NCBI RefSeq assembly: GCF_003818115.1 | Contig: NZ_RPOI01000010.1 | Coordinates: 186,001-250,000, forward strand | Origin: Citrobacter youngae | Lineage (GTDB): Bacteria > Pseudomonadota > Gammaproteobacteria > Enterobacterales > Enterobacteriaceae | DNA length: 64,000 nucleotides | Direction of reading: 5' to 3' | Shown: piece by piece, positions 1 through 11,489 of the stretch | How the letters are laid out: every line of letters begins with the position of its first letter | Position numbering within the stretch: the first letter of the stretch is position 1 | Notes under the pieces: model-generated | What the model was told of the DNA's origin: nothing | The model's database searches: none | The model's input: only the letters and a program-made list of their open reading frames with translations | Made by a program: the position numbers and the translations under genes

Positions 1-1035
1 CATAATGAAGTTATCGGTCATACGACGATTCTGATAACGCTTCAGTACCGGTTGACTGGCCCACGCCTCACCATAGCTGCGGGCGCTCACCAGAACATCA
101 ATCAGCGCATCGACATCACGAAAACCCAGATTAACGCCCTGCCCCGCCAGTGGGTGAATGGTATGCGCGGCATCACCTACCAGCGCCAGCCCCGGTTGCA
201 CATATTGCAGCGCGTGACGACGCGTAAGTGGGAATGCCCCCGCCGCCACAGGCGTAACGCTACCGAGTCGTGAAGGGAAATGTTTGCCTATCTCTGTCTG
301 GAGTTGCGCCATGCTTAAGCTTTGTAACTGACGGATACGTGCCGGGGTGTCGTACCACACCAGCGAAGCCCAGTCGTCGAACAACGGTAAAAATGCACGC
401 GGACCGTCAGGGGTAAACTGCTGCCAGGTGCTGTCTCCGGGTGCGTTTTCACACTGGACAGTTATCAGCATACAAGATTGCGCGTATTGCCAGGCATGGA
501 TGCCAATCCCGGCCATTTTGCGTACCTGAGAGTTGGCACCATCAGCACCGATCACCAGCTTCGCATTGATTTTTTCACCGTCTGCCAGCTCAAGTTCATG
601 CCGGTCATTATGTCGATGTAAAGAAATCAGCGAGGTGGGCACGCGCAACGTCACGTCAGGATGAGCTTCCAGCGCCTGCCAGAGCGCCTGTTGCAGGACC
701 GTGTTCTCCACCATGTAACCCAACAACGGCAGCTTAAGTTCCGCTGCATCAAACACCACATGGGCATTTTCCCATTCCCACGTCTCCAGCCGACGATAAG
801 GATGGCTGCGCATCCCCTGCACCGTATCCCAGACGCCCAGCCCTTTAAGCAACGACACGGAGGCGGAGCTAATAGCCGAAATTCTGACATCCGGCTGTCC
901 GTCAGCCACAAACGGCGCGGGCACGGCATGCTCGATAACCGTTACCGTAAATCCGTGCTGCGCCAGTCCCAGCGCCAGCGCGCCGCCGACCATCCCCCCG
1001 CCGACAATGGCAATTTCCGTTGGTTGATTTGTCAT
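1..1035 (-). CDS. ubiF: UbiF, 2-octaprenyl-3-methyl-6-methoxy-1,4-benzoquinol hydroxylase (3' end cut by window)
   Basis: FAD-dependent monooxygenase that adds a ring hydroxyl in aerobic ubiquinone synthesis. The reading frame starts at the ATG at 1035 and runs off the left edge after 345 codons; the family is about 390 residues, so roughly the last 45 are missing. The N-terminus has the dinucleotide-binding motif IAIVGGGMVGGALAL. A second FAD motif, LVGDAAHTIHPLAGQG, lies about 290 residues in, as in UbiH/UbiF/VisC hydroxylases. It is divergent from miaB with about 145 bp between start codons, the same arrangement as in E. coli. Confidence 0.95.
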   Translation of the reverse strand, partial: MTNQPTEIAIVGGGMVGGALALGLAQHGFTVTVIEHAVPAPFVADGQPDVRISAISSASVSLLKGLGVWDTVQGMRSHPYRRLETWEWENAHVVFDAAELKLPLLGYMVENTVLQQALWQALEAHPDVTLRVPTSLISLHRHNDRHELELADGEKINAKLVIGADGANSQVRKMAGIGIHAWQYAQSCMLITVQCENAPGDSTWQQFTPDGPRAFLPLFDDWASLVWYDTPARIRQLQSLSMAQLQTEIGKHFPSRLGSVTPVAAGAFPLTRRHALQYVQPGLALVGDAAHTIHPLAGQGVNLGFRDVDALIDVLVSARSYGEAWASQPVLKRYQNRRMTDNFIM

Positions 1036-1180
1036 GGTCAATTATCCTGTTACATGTATTGCTTAAGTTTACAGGATTTTTTACCCCTTGAGGCTGACAT
1101 CCGTCATACTGGTCACAACCGCGCCAAAGCAGTACACTATGCGCCCTGCATTTCAGCCACAATTTCGCAAGAGCAAGTCG

Positions 1181-2611
1181 ATGACCAAAAAACTCCATAT
1201 TAAAACCTGGGGCTGTCAGATGAACGAATACGATTCATCGAAGATGGCCGATCTGCTGGATGCCACTCATGGGTATCAACTGACTGACGTGGCGGAAGAA
1301 GCGGATGTGCTGCTGCTGAATACCTGCTCAATCCGTGAGAAGGCTCAGGAAAAAGTGTTCCATCAACTGGGCCGCTGGAAACTGTTAAAAGAGAAAAATC
1401 CCAAGCTCATCATTGGTGTTGGCGGCTGTGTTGCGTCTCAGGAAGGCGATCATATTCGCCAGCGTGCGCATTACGTCGATATTATTTTTGGGCCGCAAAC
1501 CCTGCACCGTCTGCCGGAAATGATTAACAAAGTGCGTGGAAGCACCACTCGTAGCCCGGTAGTTGATATCAGTTTCCCGGAGATCGAAAAGTTCGACCGC
1601 CTGCCGGAACCGCGTGCTGAAGGTCCAAGCGCTTTTGTGTCCATCATGGAAGGTTGTAATAAATATTGTACTTACTGCGTGGTGCCCTACACCCGCGGTG
1701 AGGAAGTCAGCCGTCCGGCGGATGATATCCTGTTTGAAATCGCCCAGCTCGCAGCCCAAGGCGTGCGTGAAGTGAACCTGCTGGGGCAAAACGTCAACGC
1801 CTGGCGTGGTGAAAACTACGACGGCACGATCGGATCCTTTGCCGATCTGCTGCGTCTGGTCGCGGCGATCGACGGTATTGATCGTATCCGCTTCACCACC
1901 AGCCATCCGATCGAATTCACCGATGATATCGTGGAAGTTTATCGCGATACGCCAGAGCTGGTGAGCTTCCTGCACCTGCCGGTACAGAGCGGCTCAGACC
2001 GCGTACTGAACCTGATGGGTCGTACCCATACCGCGCTGGAATACAAAGCAATCATTCGCAAACTGCGCGCAGCGCGTCCGGATATCCAGATTAGCTCCGA
2101 CTTCATCGTTGGCTTCCCTGGTGAAACCACGCAGGATTTCGAGCAGACCATGAAGCTGATCGCTGACGTCAATTTTGACATGAGCTACAGCTTTATCTTC
2201 TCTGCGCGTCCTGGCACCCCTGCCGCCGATATGGTTGATGACGTACCAGAAGAAGAGAAGAAACAGCGTCTGTACATTCTACAGGAGCGTATTAACCAGC
2301 AAGCTATGGCCTGGAGCCGTCGTATGGTTGGCACGACCCAGCGCATTCTGGTTGAAGGCACATCGCGTAAGAGCATCATGGAACTGTCAGGCCGTACTGA
2401 AAATAACCGCGTCGTGAACTTTGAAGGCAACCCGGATATGGTCGGTAAGTTCGTAGACGTAGAAATTACCGATGTCTGGACGAACTCCCTGCGCGGTAAA
2501 GTGGTGCGTACCGAAGACGAAATGGGCCTGCGCATCGCAGAATCCCCTGAATCGGTCATTGCGCGTACCCGCAAAGAAAACGATCTGGGTGTGGGTATTT
2601 ATCAGCCTTAA
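1181..2611 (+). CDS. miaB: MiaB, tRNA-2-methylthio-N6-isopentenyladenosine37 synthase
   Basis: Radical-SAM methylthiotransferase that converts i6A37 to ms2i6A37 in tRNAs reading UNN codons. The 476-residue product has the three N-terminal cysteines for the auxiliary [4Fe-4S] cluster (C12, C49, C83). The radical-SAM motif CNKYCTYC follows at about residue 159, and a TRAM-like C-terminal region ends the protein. The frame stays open 31 codons upstream, but the ATG at 1181 gives [13 protein letters not shown], the family N-terminus, so I use it. Compared with E. coli there is a two-residue insertion near residue 132 (VRGSTTRSP). It is monocistronic, with a gap of about 200 bp before ybeZ. Confidence 0.97.
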   Translation: MTKKLHIKTWGCQMNEYDSSKMADLLDATHGYQLTDVAEEADVLLLNTCSIREKAQEKVFHQLGRWKLLKEKNPKLIIGVGGCVASQEGDHIRQRAHYVDIIFGPQTLHRLPEMINKVRGSTTRSPVVDISFPEIEKFDRLPEPRAEGPSAFVSIMEGCNKYCTYCVVPYTRGEEVSRPADDILFEIAQLAAQGVREVNLLGQNVNAWRGENYDGTIGSFADLLRLVAAIDGIDRIRFTTSHPIEFTDDIVEVYRDTPELVSFLHLPVQSGSDRVLNLMGRTHTALEYKAIIRKLRAARPDIQISSDFIVGFPGETTQDFEQTMKLIADVNFDMSYSFIFSARPGTPAADMVDDVPEEEKKQRLYILQERINQQAMAWSRRMVGTTQRILVEGTSRKSIMELSGRTENNRVVNFEGNPDMVGKFVDVEITDVWTNSLRGKVVRTEDEMGLRIAESPESVIARTRKENDLGVGIYQP

Positions 2612-2626
2612 TCCTGCTGAAAGACG

Positions 2627-2662
2627 TAAAAAAGGCCCGATACCGCTACACTTATCGGGCCT
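2627..2662 (-). terminator. Leftward-facing hairpin with T-tract downstream of miaB
   Basis: A perfect 10-bp stem (AGGCCCGATA, 2633-2642, pairing with 2653-2662) is preceded on the + strand by six A residues. Read on the minus strand it is a stem followed by six T, which is an intrinsic terminator. On the + strand no T run follows the stem, so it would end miaB transcripts only weakly. No gene on the minus strand just to the right explains it. Confidence 0.5.
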
Positions 2663-2691
2663 ACAATCCTGGGCTCGCTGTCCCGGCGGGC

Positions 2692-2719
2692 CTTGTAATC
2701 TTCCCTGGCATCCCCATAT
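2692..2719 (+). promoter_or_regulatory. Heat-shock (sigma-32) promoter of ybeZ-ybeY-corC-lnt
   Basis: The sequence CTTGTAA (2692-2698), 13 bp, then CCCCATAT (2712-2719) matches the sigma-32 consensus CTTGAAA-N13-15-CCCCATNT at nearly every position. It lies about 100 bp upstream of ybeZ. The E. coli ybeZYX genes are known members of the heat-shock regulon, which supports the assignment. Confidence 0.75.
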
Positions 2720-2817
2720 TTGCTGCAATGCTTGCGCCTTTCCCCCATGGCGTGAATAATTTCCTTAGATGCCGGTAAATGTTCAGCGTCCGGCGAGACA
2801 TGCATAAGAGGAACAGT

Positions 2818-3864
2818 TTGAACATAGACACTCGCGAAATCACCCTTGAACCCGCAGACAACGCCCGTCTGTTGAGCCTTTGCGGCCCCTTTGATGACAA
2901 CATCAAACAGCTGGAACGTCGCCTCGGCATCGAAATTAACCGCCGTGATAACCACTTTAAACTGACCGGCCGCCCAATTTGCGTCACCGCTGCGGCAGAT
3001 ATTTTACGTAGCCTGTACGTCGATACAGCACCAATGCGCGGTCAGACGCAGGACATTGAGCCTGAACAAATTCATCTGGCAATTAAAGAAGCGCGTGTGC
3101 TTGAGCAAAGCGCAGACAGCGTGCCGGAATTTGGCAAAGCGGTGAATATCAAAACCAAGCGCGGAGTAATTAAGCCGCGTACGCCGAACCAGGCACAGTA
3201 CATTGCGAATATCCTCGACCACGACATCACCTTTGGTGTTGGCCCTGCGGGTACGGGTAAAACGTATCTCGCCGTTGCCGCTGCGGTTGATGCGCTTGAG
3301 CGTCAGGAGATCCGTCGTATTCTGCTGACCCGTCCGGCAGTGGAAGCGGGTGAAAAACTCGGTTTCCTGCCGGGAGATCTCAGCCAGAAAGTCGATCCCT
3401 ATTTACGACCGCTGTATGACGCGCTGTTCGAAATGCTCGGTTTTGAGAAGGTTGAAAAGCTGATTGAGCGTAACGTCATTGAAGTTGCGCCGCTGGCCTA
3501 TATGCGCGGTCGTACGTTAAACGATGCGTTCATCATTCTTGATGAGAGCCAGAACACCACCATCGAACAGATGAAAATGTTCCTGACCCGTATCGGCTTT
3601 AACTCCAAAGCGGTTATCACCGGCGATATCACCCAGATTGATCTGCCGCGTAGCACCAAGTCCGGTCTGCGTCATGCCATTGAAGTGCTGGCTGAAGTCG
3701 ACGAAATTAGTTTTAATTTCTTCCATAGCGAAGACGTGGTTCGCCATCCGGTGGTGGCTCGTATCGTCACGGCGTATGAAGCCTGGGAAGAAGCAGAACA
3801 GAAACGCAAAGCCGAGCAGGCTGCAGAACGCAAGCGCGAAGCTCAGGAGCAGGAACAAAAATGA
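2818..3864 (+). CDS. ybeZ: YbeZ, PhoH-like P-loop ATPase
   Basis: Predicted RNA-linked ATPase of the PhoH family and partner of the endonuclease YbeY; a heat-shock gene in E. coli. The Walker A motif [12 protein letters not shown] lies about 140 residues in, and the Walker B motif [12 protein letters not shown] about 90 residues later. The C-terminus is a charged Lys/Glu/Ala helix. I choose the TTG at 2818 because it gives the family N-terminus ([11 protein letters not shown]) with AAGAGGA as ribosome-binding site. In-frame ATGs at 2779 and 2800 would add residues not present in relatives and would overlap that site. Its stop codon overlaps the ybeY start (ATGA), implying coupled translation. 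Confidence 0.92.
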   Translation: MNIDTREITLEPADNARLLSLCGPFDDNIKQLERRLGIEINRRDNHFKLTGRPICVTAAADILRSLYVDTAPMRGQTQDIEPEQIHLAIKEARVLEQSADSVPEFGKAVNIKTKRGVIKPRTPNQAQYIANILDHDITFGVGPAGTGKTYLAVAAAVDALERQEIRRILLTRPAVEAGEKLGFLPGDLSQKVDPYLRPLYDALFEMLGFEKVEKLIERNVIEVAPLAYMRGRTLNDAFIILDESQNTTIEQMKMFLTRIGFNSKAVITGDITQIDLPRSTKSGLRHAIEVLAEVDEISFNFFHSEDVVRHPVVARIVTAYEAWEEAEQKRKAEQAAERKREAQEQEQK

Positions 3865-4328
3865 GTCAGGTTATTCTCGATTTACAGCTGGCATGTGAAG
3901 ACGAATCCGGTTTACCCACAGAAAGTCAGTTTCAGGGCTGGCTGGATGCGGTGATCCCGCAGTTTCAGGAGGAGTCTGAGGTCACCATTCGTCTGGTCGA
4001 TGACGCGGAAAGCCACGAGCTGAACCTGACCTATCGCGGGAAAGATAAATCAACCAACGTGCTCTCTTTCCCGTTTGAAGCCCCGCCGGGCATTGAGATG
4101 CCGCTGCTGGGTGATTTGATCATCTGCCGTCAGGTCGTTGAGAAAGAAGCGCAGGAACAAGGTAAGCCGCTTGAAGCCCACTGGGCGCACATGGTGGTGC
4201 ATGGTAGCCTGCATTTGCTCGGCTACGACCATATCGAAGACGATGAAGCGGAAGAGATGGAATCCCTCGAAACAGAGATTATGCTTGCTCTGGGCTATGA
4301 GGATCCGTACATTGCCGAGAAGGAATAA
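3861..4328 (+). CDS. ybeY: YbeY, endoribonuclease for rRNA maturation and ribosome quality control
   Basis: Zinc-dependent single-strand endoribonuclease needed for 16S rRNA 3' maturation and, with RNase R, for removal of defective 70S ribosomes. The 155-residue product carries the metal site [11 protein letters not shown] with H114, H118 and H124, the diagnostic UPF0054 motif. It overlaps the ybeZ stop by four bases and forms an operon with ybeZ, corC and lnt. About 96 bp separate it from corC, including a short GC hairpin just after its stop (cgggcatctgcccg). Confidence 0.96.
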   Translation: MSQVILDLQLACEDESGLPTESQFQGWLDAVIPQFQEESEVTIRLVDDAESHELNLTYRGKDKSTNVLSFPFEAPPGIEMPLLGDLIICRQVVEKEAQEQGKPLEAHWAHMVVHGSLHLLGYDHIEDDEAEEMESLETEIMLALGYEDPYIAEKE

Positions 4329-4424
4329 GCCGTCGGGCATCTGCCCGGGCTTCCCATAAAGCCGTGCGCTGAGTTTACGCGCATTGAGCGACCTATTAAC
4401 TAACATGAGAACCCATACGACGCC

Positions 4425-5303
4425 ATGAGCGACGACAATTCACACAGTAGTGACACCTTAAACAGCAAAAAGGGATTTTTTTCCCTGTTACTGAGCCAAC
4501 TTTTCCACGGTGAACCGAAAAACCGTGACGAACTGTTGGAGCTGATCCGTGATTCCGGGCAAAACGACCTTATCGATGAAGATACGCGCGATATGCTCGA
4601 AGGGGTGATGGATATTGCGGACCAACGCGTACGCGACATTATGATCCCTCGCTCTCAGATGATTACCCTGAAACGCAACCAGACCCTGGACGAATGTCTC
4701 GATGTGATCATCGAGTCTGCCCACTCGCGTTTTCCGGTGATCAGCGAAGACAAAGATCACATTGAAGGGATTCTGATGGCCAAAGATTTGCTGCCGTTTA
4801 TGCGCAGCGATGCCGAAGCCTTCAGCATGGAGAAAGTGTTACGCCAGGCGGTTGTCGTACCTGAAAGCAAGCGGGTTGACCGCATGCTGAAAGAGTTCCG
4901 CTCCCAGCGTTATCATATGGCTATCGTCATCGACGAGTTTGGCGGTGTATCTGGTCTGGTGACCATTGAGGACATCCTTGAACTGATTGTCGGTGAAATT
5001 GAAGATGAGTACGACGAAGAAGACGATATTGATTTCCGTCAGCTCAGTCGCCACACCTGGACTATTCGCGCGCTGGCGCCAATTGAAGACTTCAACGAAG
5101 CTTTCGGGACCCACTTTAGCGACGAAGAAGTCGATACCATTGGCGGGCTGGTCATGCAGGCCTTTGGTCATCTGCCCGCGCGTGGAGAAACTATCGACAT
5201 TGATGGTTACCAGTTTAAAGTGGCAATGGCCGACAGCCGCCGTATTATTCAGGTTCATGTCAGAATTCCGGACGACTCACCCCAGCCAAAACTGGACGAA
5301 TAA
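4425..5303 (+). CDS. corC: CorC/YbeX, CBS-domain protein of the Mg/Co efflux family
   Basis: Cytoplasmic CBS-domain protein that in Salmonella is linked to CorA-mediated cobalt and magnesium efflux, and in E. coli to ribosome and heat-stress phenotypes. The 292-residue product has two CBS motifs (around residues 70-130 and 135-195, including MIPRSQM and [15 protein letters not shown]). A CorC/HlyC C-terminal domain follows. An acidic linker ([10 protein letters not shown]) lies between them. No membrane segment is visible, unlike the longer CorB/YfjD relatives. It is 24 bp upstream of lnt in the same operon. Confidence 0.95.
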   Translation: MSDDNSHSSDTLNSKKGFFSLLLSQLFHGEPKNRDELLELIRDSGQNDLIDEDTRDMLEGVMDIADQRVRDIMIPRSQMITLKRNQTLDECLDVIIESAHSRFPVISEDKDHIEGILMAKDLLPFMRSDAEAFSMEKVLRQAVVVPESKRVDRMLKEFRSQRYHMAIVIDEFGGVSGLVTIEDILELIVGEIEDEYDEEDDIDFRQLSRHTWTIRALAPIEDFNEAFGTHFSDEEVDTIGGLVMQAFGHLPARGETIDIDGYQFKVAMADSRRIIQVHVRIPDDSPQPKLDE

Positions 5304-5321
5304 ACCCGAAACTGGATCTAA

Positions 5322-6866
<1,545 letters not shown>

Positions 6867-6878
6867 CCTCCCCTCCCC

Positions 6879-6906
6879 GGCCGGATAACGCTTTGCTTAT
6901 CCGGCC
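6879..6906. repeat. REP-like GC hairpin after lnt
   Basis: A perfect 10-bp inverted repeat, GGCCGGATAA (6879-6888) and TTATCCGGCC (6897-6906), with an 8-base loop. The sequence resembles half of an enterobacterial REP unit. There is no T run on either side, so it is more likely a 3'-end stabiliser of lnt mRNA than a classical terminator. Confidence 0.6.
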
Positions 6907-6931
6907 CATAAACATTTCCCACATCCCATTC

Positions 6932-6947
6932 TGGCACGTCTATTGCT
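6932..6947 (+). promoter_or_regulatory. Sigma-54 promoter of gltIJKL
   Basis: TGGCACG-TCTA-TTGCT at 6932-6947 matches the -24/-12 consensus TGGCACG-N4-TTGCW at every defined position. Transcription would start near 6958 and give a leader of about 265 nt before gltI. Nitrogen control fits an amino-acid transporter. The motif is seen directly; its use here is inferred. Confidence 0.7.
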
Positions 6948-7158
6948 TTGTTCTACAAGGCAAACGCTGTTTTGGCTGAATGTGCAACCTGGTCGCACCA
7001 AAGTTGAGCGAAGGTAGCACCCGAAAAGTGCAACAGGATATTTTTGCCCCCAAATGGTGCGGCGCACTTCGCAAAAATAAACAATAACACAGCAAATTCT
7101 TTACATTCATCCAAACTAAATGTTAACAAACATATACAAGACTGCACGTTTAAGTAGC

Positions 7159-7177
7159 AAACAATAACAACATCACA
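7159..7177 (+). promoter_or_regulatory. C/A-rich GcvB target in the gltI leader
   Basis: An unstructured run of A and C (aacaataacaacatcacaa) lies about 46-64 nt upstream of the gltI start. In Salmonella the sRNA GcvB represses gltI by pairing its GU-rich R1 region with a C/A-rich element in this part of the leader. Position and composition match. GcvB itself is not in the window. Confidence 0.6.
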
Positions 7178-7222
7178 ATGGGTATCAATGCGTCACCGGC
7201 GCAGACGATAAAGGAGTTGGAT

Positions 7223-8131
7223 ATGCAATTACGTAAGCTCGCCACAGCCATGCTGGTCATGGGAATGTCCGCTGGTCTGGCGCACGCAGAAGACGCAGCA
7301 CCAGCGGCAGGCAGCACGCTGGATAAGATCGCTAAAAATGGCGTAATCGTCGTCGGGCACCGTGAATCCTCGGTACCGTTTTCTTACTACGATAATCAGC
7401 AAAAAGTGGTCGGCTATTCACAGGATTACTCCAACGCGATCGTTGAAGCCGTGAAGAAAAAGCTGAACAAGCCCGATCTGCAGGTAAAACTGATCCCGAT
7501 TACTTCACAAAACCGTATCCCGCTGCTGCAAAACGGCACCTTCGACTTTGAATGTGGTTCCACCACCAACAACGTCGAGCGCCAGAAACAAGCAGCCTTC
7601 TCTGACACTATTTTCGTTGTCGGCACCCGTCTGCTGGCGAAAAAAGGCGGTGACGTCAAAGATTTCGCTGACCTGAAAGGCAAAGCCGTGGTTGTGACGT
7701 CGGGTACGACCTCAGAAGTCCTGCTGCACAAGCTGAACGAAGAACAAAAAATGGATATGCGCATCATCAGCGCGAAAGACCACGGTGACTCTTTCCGTAC
7801 TCTGGAAAGCGGCCGCGCCGTTGCCTTTATGATGGATGACGCCCTGCTGGCTGGCGAACGCGCGAAAGCGAAGAAACCAGACAACTGGGAGATCGTTGGC
7901 AAGCCGCAATCTCAGGAAGCCTACGGCTGTATGCTGCGCAAAGATGACCCTGAGTTCAAAAAGCTGATGGATGACACCATTGCCCAGGCTCAGACCTCAG
8001 GCGAAGCTGAGAAATGGTTTGATAAGTGGTTTAAAAATCCAATTCCACCGAAGAACCTGAACATGAATTTCGAACTGTCAGACGAAATGAAGGCTCTGTT
8101 CAAATCACCGAATGATAAAGCGCTTAACTAA
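7223..8131 (+). CDS. gltI: GltI, periplasmic glutamate/aspartate-binding protein
   Basis: Substrate-binding protein of the GltIJKL ABC importer for glutamate and aspartate. The 302-residue precursor has a Sec signal peptide ending around AGLAHAED, followed by a family 3 solute-binding fold (GVIVVGHRESSVPFSYYD; STTNNVERQKQAAFS). I choose the ATG at 7223, preceded by AAGGAG. An upstream in-frame ATG at 7178 would put 15 residues before the signal peptide. It is the first gene of the operon; its 3' end is followed by the sRNA SroC and its terminator, which probably sets a high GltI:GltJKL ratio. Confidence 0.96.
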   Translation: MQLRKLATAMLVMGMSAGLAHAEDAAPAAGSTLDKIAKNGVIVVGHRESSVPFSYYDNQQKVVGYSQDYSNAIVEAVKKKLNKPDLQVKLIPITSQNRIPLLQNGTFDFECGSTTNNVERQKQAAFSDTIFVVGTRLLAKKGGDVKDFADLKGKAVVVTSGTTSEVLLHKLNEEQKMDMRIISAKDHGDSFRTLESGRAVAFMMDDALLAGERAKAKKPDNWEIVGKPQSQEAYGCMLRKDDPEFKKLMDDTIAQAQTSGEAEKWFDKWFKNPIPPKNLNMNFELSDEMKALFKSPNDKALN

Positions 8132-8280
8132 CAAAAATAAATGGGGCGAGTTCACCTTGCCCTCTCGATTGTTACTTGGCACGGACAGACTATAAGCCTG
8201 ATGGTCGTTCCCCATCAGGCCTGAAAACCGCAAAACGCCGAATAACAATCTTCGAGGGTAGCGCTGCTACCCTTTTTTTT
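8126..8280 (+). ncRNA. sroC: SroC sRNA (GcvB sponge) in the gltI-gltJ gap
   Basis: The space between gltI and gltJ has the size, position and terminator of SroC, a decay product of about 150 nt from gltIJKL mRNA that binds and destabilises GcvB. It contains an internal hairpin (GCCTGATGG pairing with CCATCAGGC) and ends in an intrinsic terminator at 8256-8280. The 5' end arises by RNase E cleavage near the gltI stop and cannot be placed exactly from sequence. With the GcvB site in the leader, the operon would repress its own repressor. Confidence 0.75.
8256..8280 (+). terminator. Intrinsic terminator of SroC, inside the glt operon
   Basis: GGGTAGC-gct-GCTACCC followed by eight T (8273-8280). 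It lies 14 bp before the gltJ start, so distal glt genes need read-through. Confidence 0.9.
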
Positions 8281-8293
8281 CTGGAGTAGATTT

Positions 8294-9034
8294 ATGTCTA
8301 TAGACTGGAACTGGGGTATTTTTTTACAACAGGCCCCGTTCGGCAACACCACCTATCTCGGCTGGCTCTGGAGTGGTTTCCAGGTCACGGTCGCGTTATC
8401 TATCACCGCCTGGATTATCGCTTTCCTCATAGGCTCTTTATTCGGCATTTTACGTACCGTACCAAATCGTTTCCTTTCCGGGATCGGCACGCTGTACGTT
8501 GAGTTGTTTCGTAACGTTCCACTCATCGTCCAGTTCTTTACCTGGTATCTGGTCATTCCTGAACTGCTGCCGGAAAACATTGGCATGTGGTTCAAGTCAG
8601 AACTGGATCCCAACATTCAGTTCTTCCTCTCATCTATGCTTTGTCTGGGGCTGTTTACCGCCGCGCGCGTCTGTGAGCAGGTTCGCGCCGCGATTCAGTC
8701 CCTGCCTCGCGGGCAGAAAAACGCCGCGCTGGCGATGGGCCTGACGCTGCCGCAAGCCTATCGCTACGTCCTGCTGCCAAACGCTTATCGCGTGATTGTT
8801 CCGCCAATGACCTCAGAGATGATGAACCTGGTGAAGAACTCCGCAATCGCCTCCACCATCGGTCTGGTGGATATGGCGGCGCAGGCGGGCAAGCTGCTGG
8901 ATTACTCCGCCCACGCATGGGAATCGTTTACCGCCATCACGCTGGCCTACGTCCTGATTAACGCCGTCATCATGCTGGTGATGAATCTCGTCGAACGCAA
9001 AATCCGCCTGCCTGGCAATTTGGGAGGCAAATAA
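8294..9034 (+). CDS. gltJ: GltJ, glutamate/aspartate ABC transporter permease
   Basis: Inner-membrane permease of the GltIJKL importer. The 246-residue product has several hydrophobic helices and the His/Glu/Gln-family permease loop ([22 protein letters not shown]), the EAA-type motif that docks on the ATPase. The ATG at 8294 has GGAG 9 bp upstream and lies just after the SroC terminator. Its stop overlaps the gltK start (TAATG), implying coupled translation. Confidence 0.95.
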   Translation: MSIDWNWGIFLQQAPFGNTTYLGWLWSGFQVTVALSITAWIIAFLIGSLFGILRTVPNRFLSGIGTLYVELFRNVPLIVQFFTWYLVIPELLPENIGMWFKSELDPNIQFFLSSMLCLGLFTAARVCEQVRAAIQSLPRGQKNAALAMGLTLPQAYRYVLLPNAYRVIVPPMTSEMMNLVKNSAIASTIGLVDMAAQAGKLLDYSAHAWESFTAITLAYVLINAVIMLVMNLVERKIRLPGNLGGK

Positions 9035-9708
9035 TGTACGAATTTGACTGGAGTTCTATCGTCCCTTCCCTGCCGTATCTGCTGGACGGATTGATCATCA
9101 CGTTGAAAATCACCGTTACAGCGGTCGTCATTGGTATCGTCTGGGGGACCATCCTTGCCGTCATGCGACTGTCGAGCTTTGCGCCGATTGCCTGGTTTGC
9201 GAAGGGCTACGTCAACGTATTCCGCTCTATTCCGCTGGTGATGGTGCTGCTGTGGTTCTACCTGATTGTGCCCGGTTTCCTGCAAAACGTGCTGGGCCTG
9301 TCGCCAAAAACCGATATTCGCCTGATCTCGGCGATGGTGGCGTTTTCGATGTTTGAAGCCGCGTACTATTCCGAAATTATCCGTGCCGGTATCCAGAGTA
9401 TTTCTCGTGGGCAGTCCAGCGCCGCGTTGGCGCTGGGGATGACCCACTGGCAGTCGATGAAGCTGATCATTCTGCCACAGGCATTCCGCGCAATGGTGCC
9501 GCTGCTGCTTACCCAGGGCATCGTACTGTTCCAGGATACCTCGCTGGTCTATGTATTGAGTCTGGCAGATTTCTTCCGTACCGCCTCCACCATTGGTGAG
9601 CGTGACGGCACGCAGGTTGAAATGATCCTGTTTGCTGGCGCCGTTTATTTTGTATTCAGTCTGAGCGCATCGTTGTTGGTCAGCTATTTGAAGAAAAGGA
9701 CAGTTTAA
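9034..9708 (+). CDS. gltK: GltK, glutamate/aspartate ABC transporter permease
   Basis: Second membrane subunit of the glutamate/aspartate importer and partner of GltJ. The 224-residue product has a polar amino-acid permease fold with the EAA loop [24 protein letters not shown]-like stretch in mid-protein ([18 protein letters not shown]). It overlaps gltJ and gltL by one base on each side (TAATG junctions), so the three proteins are likely made in matched amounts. Confidence 0.94.
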   Translation: MYEFDWSSIVPSLPYLLDGLIITLKITVTAVVIGIVWGTILAVMRLSSFAPIAWFAKGYVNVFRSIPLVMVLLWFYLIVPGFLQNVLGLSPKTDIRLISAMVAFSMFEAAYYSEIIRAGIQSISRGQSSAALALGMTHWQSMKLIILPQAFRAMVPLLLTQGIVLFQDTSLVYVLSLADFFRTASTIGERDGTQVEMILFAGAVYFVFSLSASLLVSYLKKRTV

Positions 9709-10433
9709 TGATTACCCTGAAAAATGTTTCTAAATGGTATGGTCACTTTCAGGTGCTGACCGACTGCTCCACGGAAGTGAAAAAAGGTGAGGTGGTGGTT
9801 GTCTGTGGCCCGTCAGGCTCCGGTAAATCAACGCTTATCAAGACGGTAAACGGCCTGGAGCCAGTGCAACAGGGCGTCATCACCGTTGATGGCACCGTGG
9901 TAAATGATAAAAAAACCGATCTGGCCAAACTGCGCTCTCGTGTTGGTATGGTGTTCCAGCACTTTGAACTGTTCCCGCATCTGTCGATCATTGAGAACCT
10001 GACTCTGGCGCAGGTAAAAGTGCTTAAGCGCGATAAAAAGCCGGCCCGCGACAAAGCGCAAAAGTTACTGGAACGCGTTGGTCTGTCAGCACATGCCGAG
10101 AAGTTCCCGGCCCAGCTATCCGGGGGCCAGCAACAGCGTGTCGCTATCGCCCGGGCGCTATGTATGGATCCTATCGCCATGCTGTTTGACGAACCGACAT
10201 CGGCGCTTGATCCTGAAATGATCAACGAAGTACTGGACGTTATGGTTGAACTGGCCAATGAAGGGATGACCATGATGGTGGTAACCCACGAAATGGGCTT
10301 TGCGCGTAAAGTGGCGAACCGGGTGATCTTCATGGATGAAGGGAAAATTGTTGAAGACTCACCGAAAGAAGAGTTCTTCGCCAATCCGAAATCGGACCGC
10401 GCCAAAGACTTCCTCGCGAAAATCCTGCACTAA
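9708..10433 (+). CDS. gltL: GltL, glutamate/aspartate ABC transporter ATPase
   Basis: ATP-binding subunit of the importer. The 241-residue product has Walker [13 protein letters not shown], the signature [15 protein letters not shown], Walker [15 protein letters not shown] and the switch histidine in VVTHEMGFA. It ends the glt operon; rihA follows after about 115 bp. Confidence 0.96.
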   Translation: MITLKNVSKWYGHFQVLTDCSTEVKKGEVVVVCGPSGSGKSTLIKTVNGLEPVQQGVITVDGTVVNDKKTDLAKLRSRVGMVFQHFELFPHLSIIENLTLAQVKVLKRDKKPARDKAQKLLERVGLSAHAEKFPAQLSGGQQQRVAIARALCMDPIAMLFDEPTSALDPEMINEVLDVMVELANEGMTMMVVTHEMGFARKVANRVIFMDEGKIVEDSPKEEFFANPKSDRAKDFLAKILH

Positions 10434-10549
10434 TCTTGCTGGCGCGCATCGCCATGTGCGCGCCATCTCACGATTTACCTCTTCACTTCTCGAAACAGAT
10501 ACAGCCCAGCGTTAACCTTGTCACAGAGTCCCACTTACAAGGAGCAACA

Positions 10550-11485
10550 ATGGCACTTCCGATCCTGTTTGATTGCGATCCAGGTCATGACGACGCTATC
10601 GCAATTGTTCTCGCCCTCGCCTCACCTGAACTGGATGTGAAAGCGGTAACCTCGTCAGCCGGGAACCAGACGCCCGACAAAACGCTGCGTAACGTATTAC
10701 GCATGCTAACACTGCTCAATCGTAGTGATATTCCCGTCGCCGGTGGCGCTGTGAAACCGCTGATGCGCGATCTGATTATTGCCGATAACGTCCACGGCGA
10801 GAGTGGGTTAGATGGCCCGGCGCTCCCGGAACCCGCCTTTGCGCCACAGGCCTGTACCGCTGTGGAACTGATGGCGAAAACCCTGCGTGACAGCCCAGAG
10901 CCAGTGACCATTGTCTCCACCGGGCCGCAAACCAACGTGGCATTGCTACTGAATAGCCATCCTGAACTGCACGCTAAAATCGCCCGTATCGTGATAATGG
11001 GGGGTGCGATGGGTCTCGGAAACTGGACGCCCGCCGCTGAGTTCAACATTTTCGTGGATCCTGAAGCCGCTGAAATCGTATTCCAGTCGGGCATTCCTGT
11101 GGTAATGGCGGGTCTGGATGTGACGCATAAAGCGCAAATACATCGCGAAGATACCGAACGGTTCCGCGCTATTGGCAATCCTGTTTCAACGATCGTTGCT
11201 GAACTACTCGACTTCTTCTTTGAATATCACAAAGACGAAAAATGGGGATTCATCGGCGCGCCGCTGCACGACCCCTGCACTATTGCCTGGCTGCTGAAAC
11301 CGGAACTGTTTACCACCGTTGATCGCTGGGTTGGTGTGGAAACTCAGGGCAAATACACGCAGGGCATGACCGTGGTGGACTACTACTTCCTGAGCGGCAA
11401 TAAGCCAAACGCCACCGTGATGGTGGACGTTGATCGCCAGGGATTTGTCGATCTGCTGGCGGAACGGCTGAAGTTTTACGCCTGA
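10550..11485 (+). CDS. rihA: RihA, pyrimidine-specific ribonucleoside hydrolase
   Basis: Cleaves cytidine and uridine to base and ribose in salvage. The 311-residue product begins with the family metal-binding signature [12 protein letters not shown]. It also has the nucleoside-hydrolase elements [20 protein letters not shown] and [14 protein letters not shown]. The frame is open from 10436, but the ATG at 10550 has AAGGAG six bases upstream and gives the usual N-terminus [10 protein letters not shown]. In E. coli K-12 a heat-shock-like block (hscC to ybeQ) lies between rihA and ybeL; here only a REP pair separates them. Confidence 0.95.
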   Translation: MALPILFDCDPGHDDAIAIVLALASPELDVKAVTSSAGNQTPDKTLRNVLRMLTLLNRSDIPVAGGAVKPLMRDLIIADNVHGESGLDGPALPEPAFAPQACTAVELMAKTLRDSPEPVTIVSTGPQTNVALLLNSHPELHAKIARIVIMGGAMGLGNWTPAAEFNIFVDPEAAEIVFQSGIPVVMAGLDVTHKAQIHREDTERFRAIGNPVSTIVAELLDFFFEYHKDEKWGFIGAPLHDPCTIAWLLKPELFTTVDRWVGVETQGKYTQGMTVVDYYFLSGNKPNATVMVDVDRQGFVDLLAERLKFYA

Positions 11486-11489
11486 TACA

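Larger units (their letters stand above)
6867..7222. other. 356-bp lnt-gltI intergenic region
   Basis: This gap holds a REP-like hairpin after lnt, a strong sigma-54 promoter motif and a long gltI leader with a C/A-rich GcvB target (each listed separately). Between promoter and leader are two partly symmetric TGGTGC/GCACC stretches (about 6989-6998 and 7056-7068) that resemble half-sites for the nitrogen activator NtrC. They lie downstream of the promoter, an unusual place, so I do not call them sites. I see no coding sequence. Confidence 0.6.
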
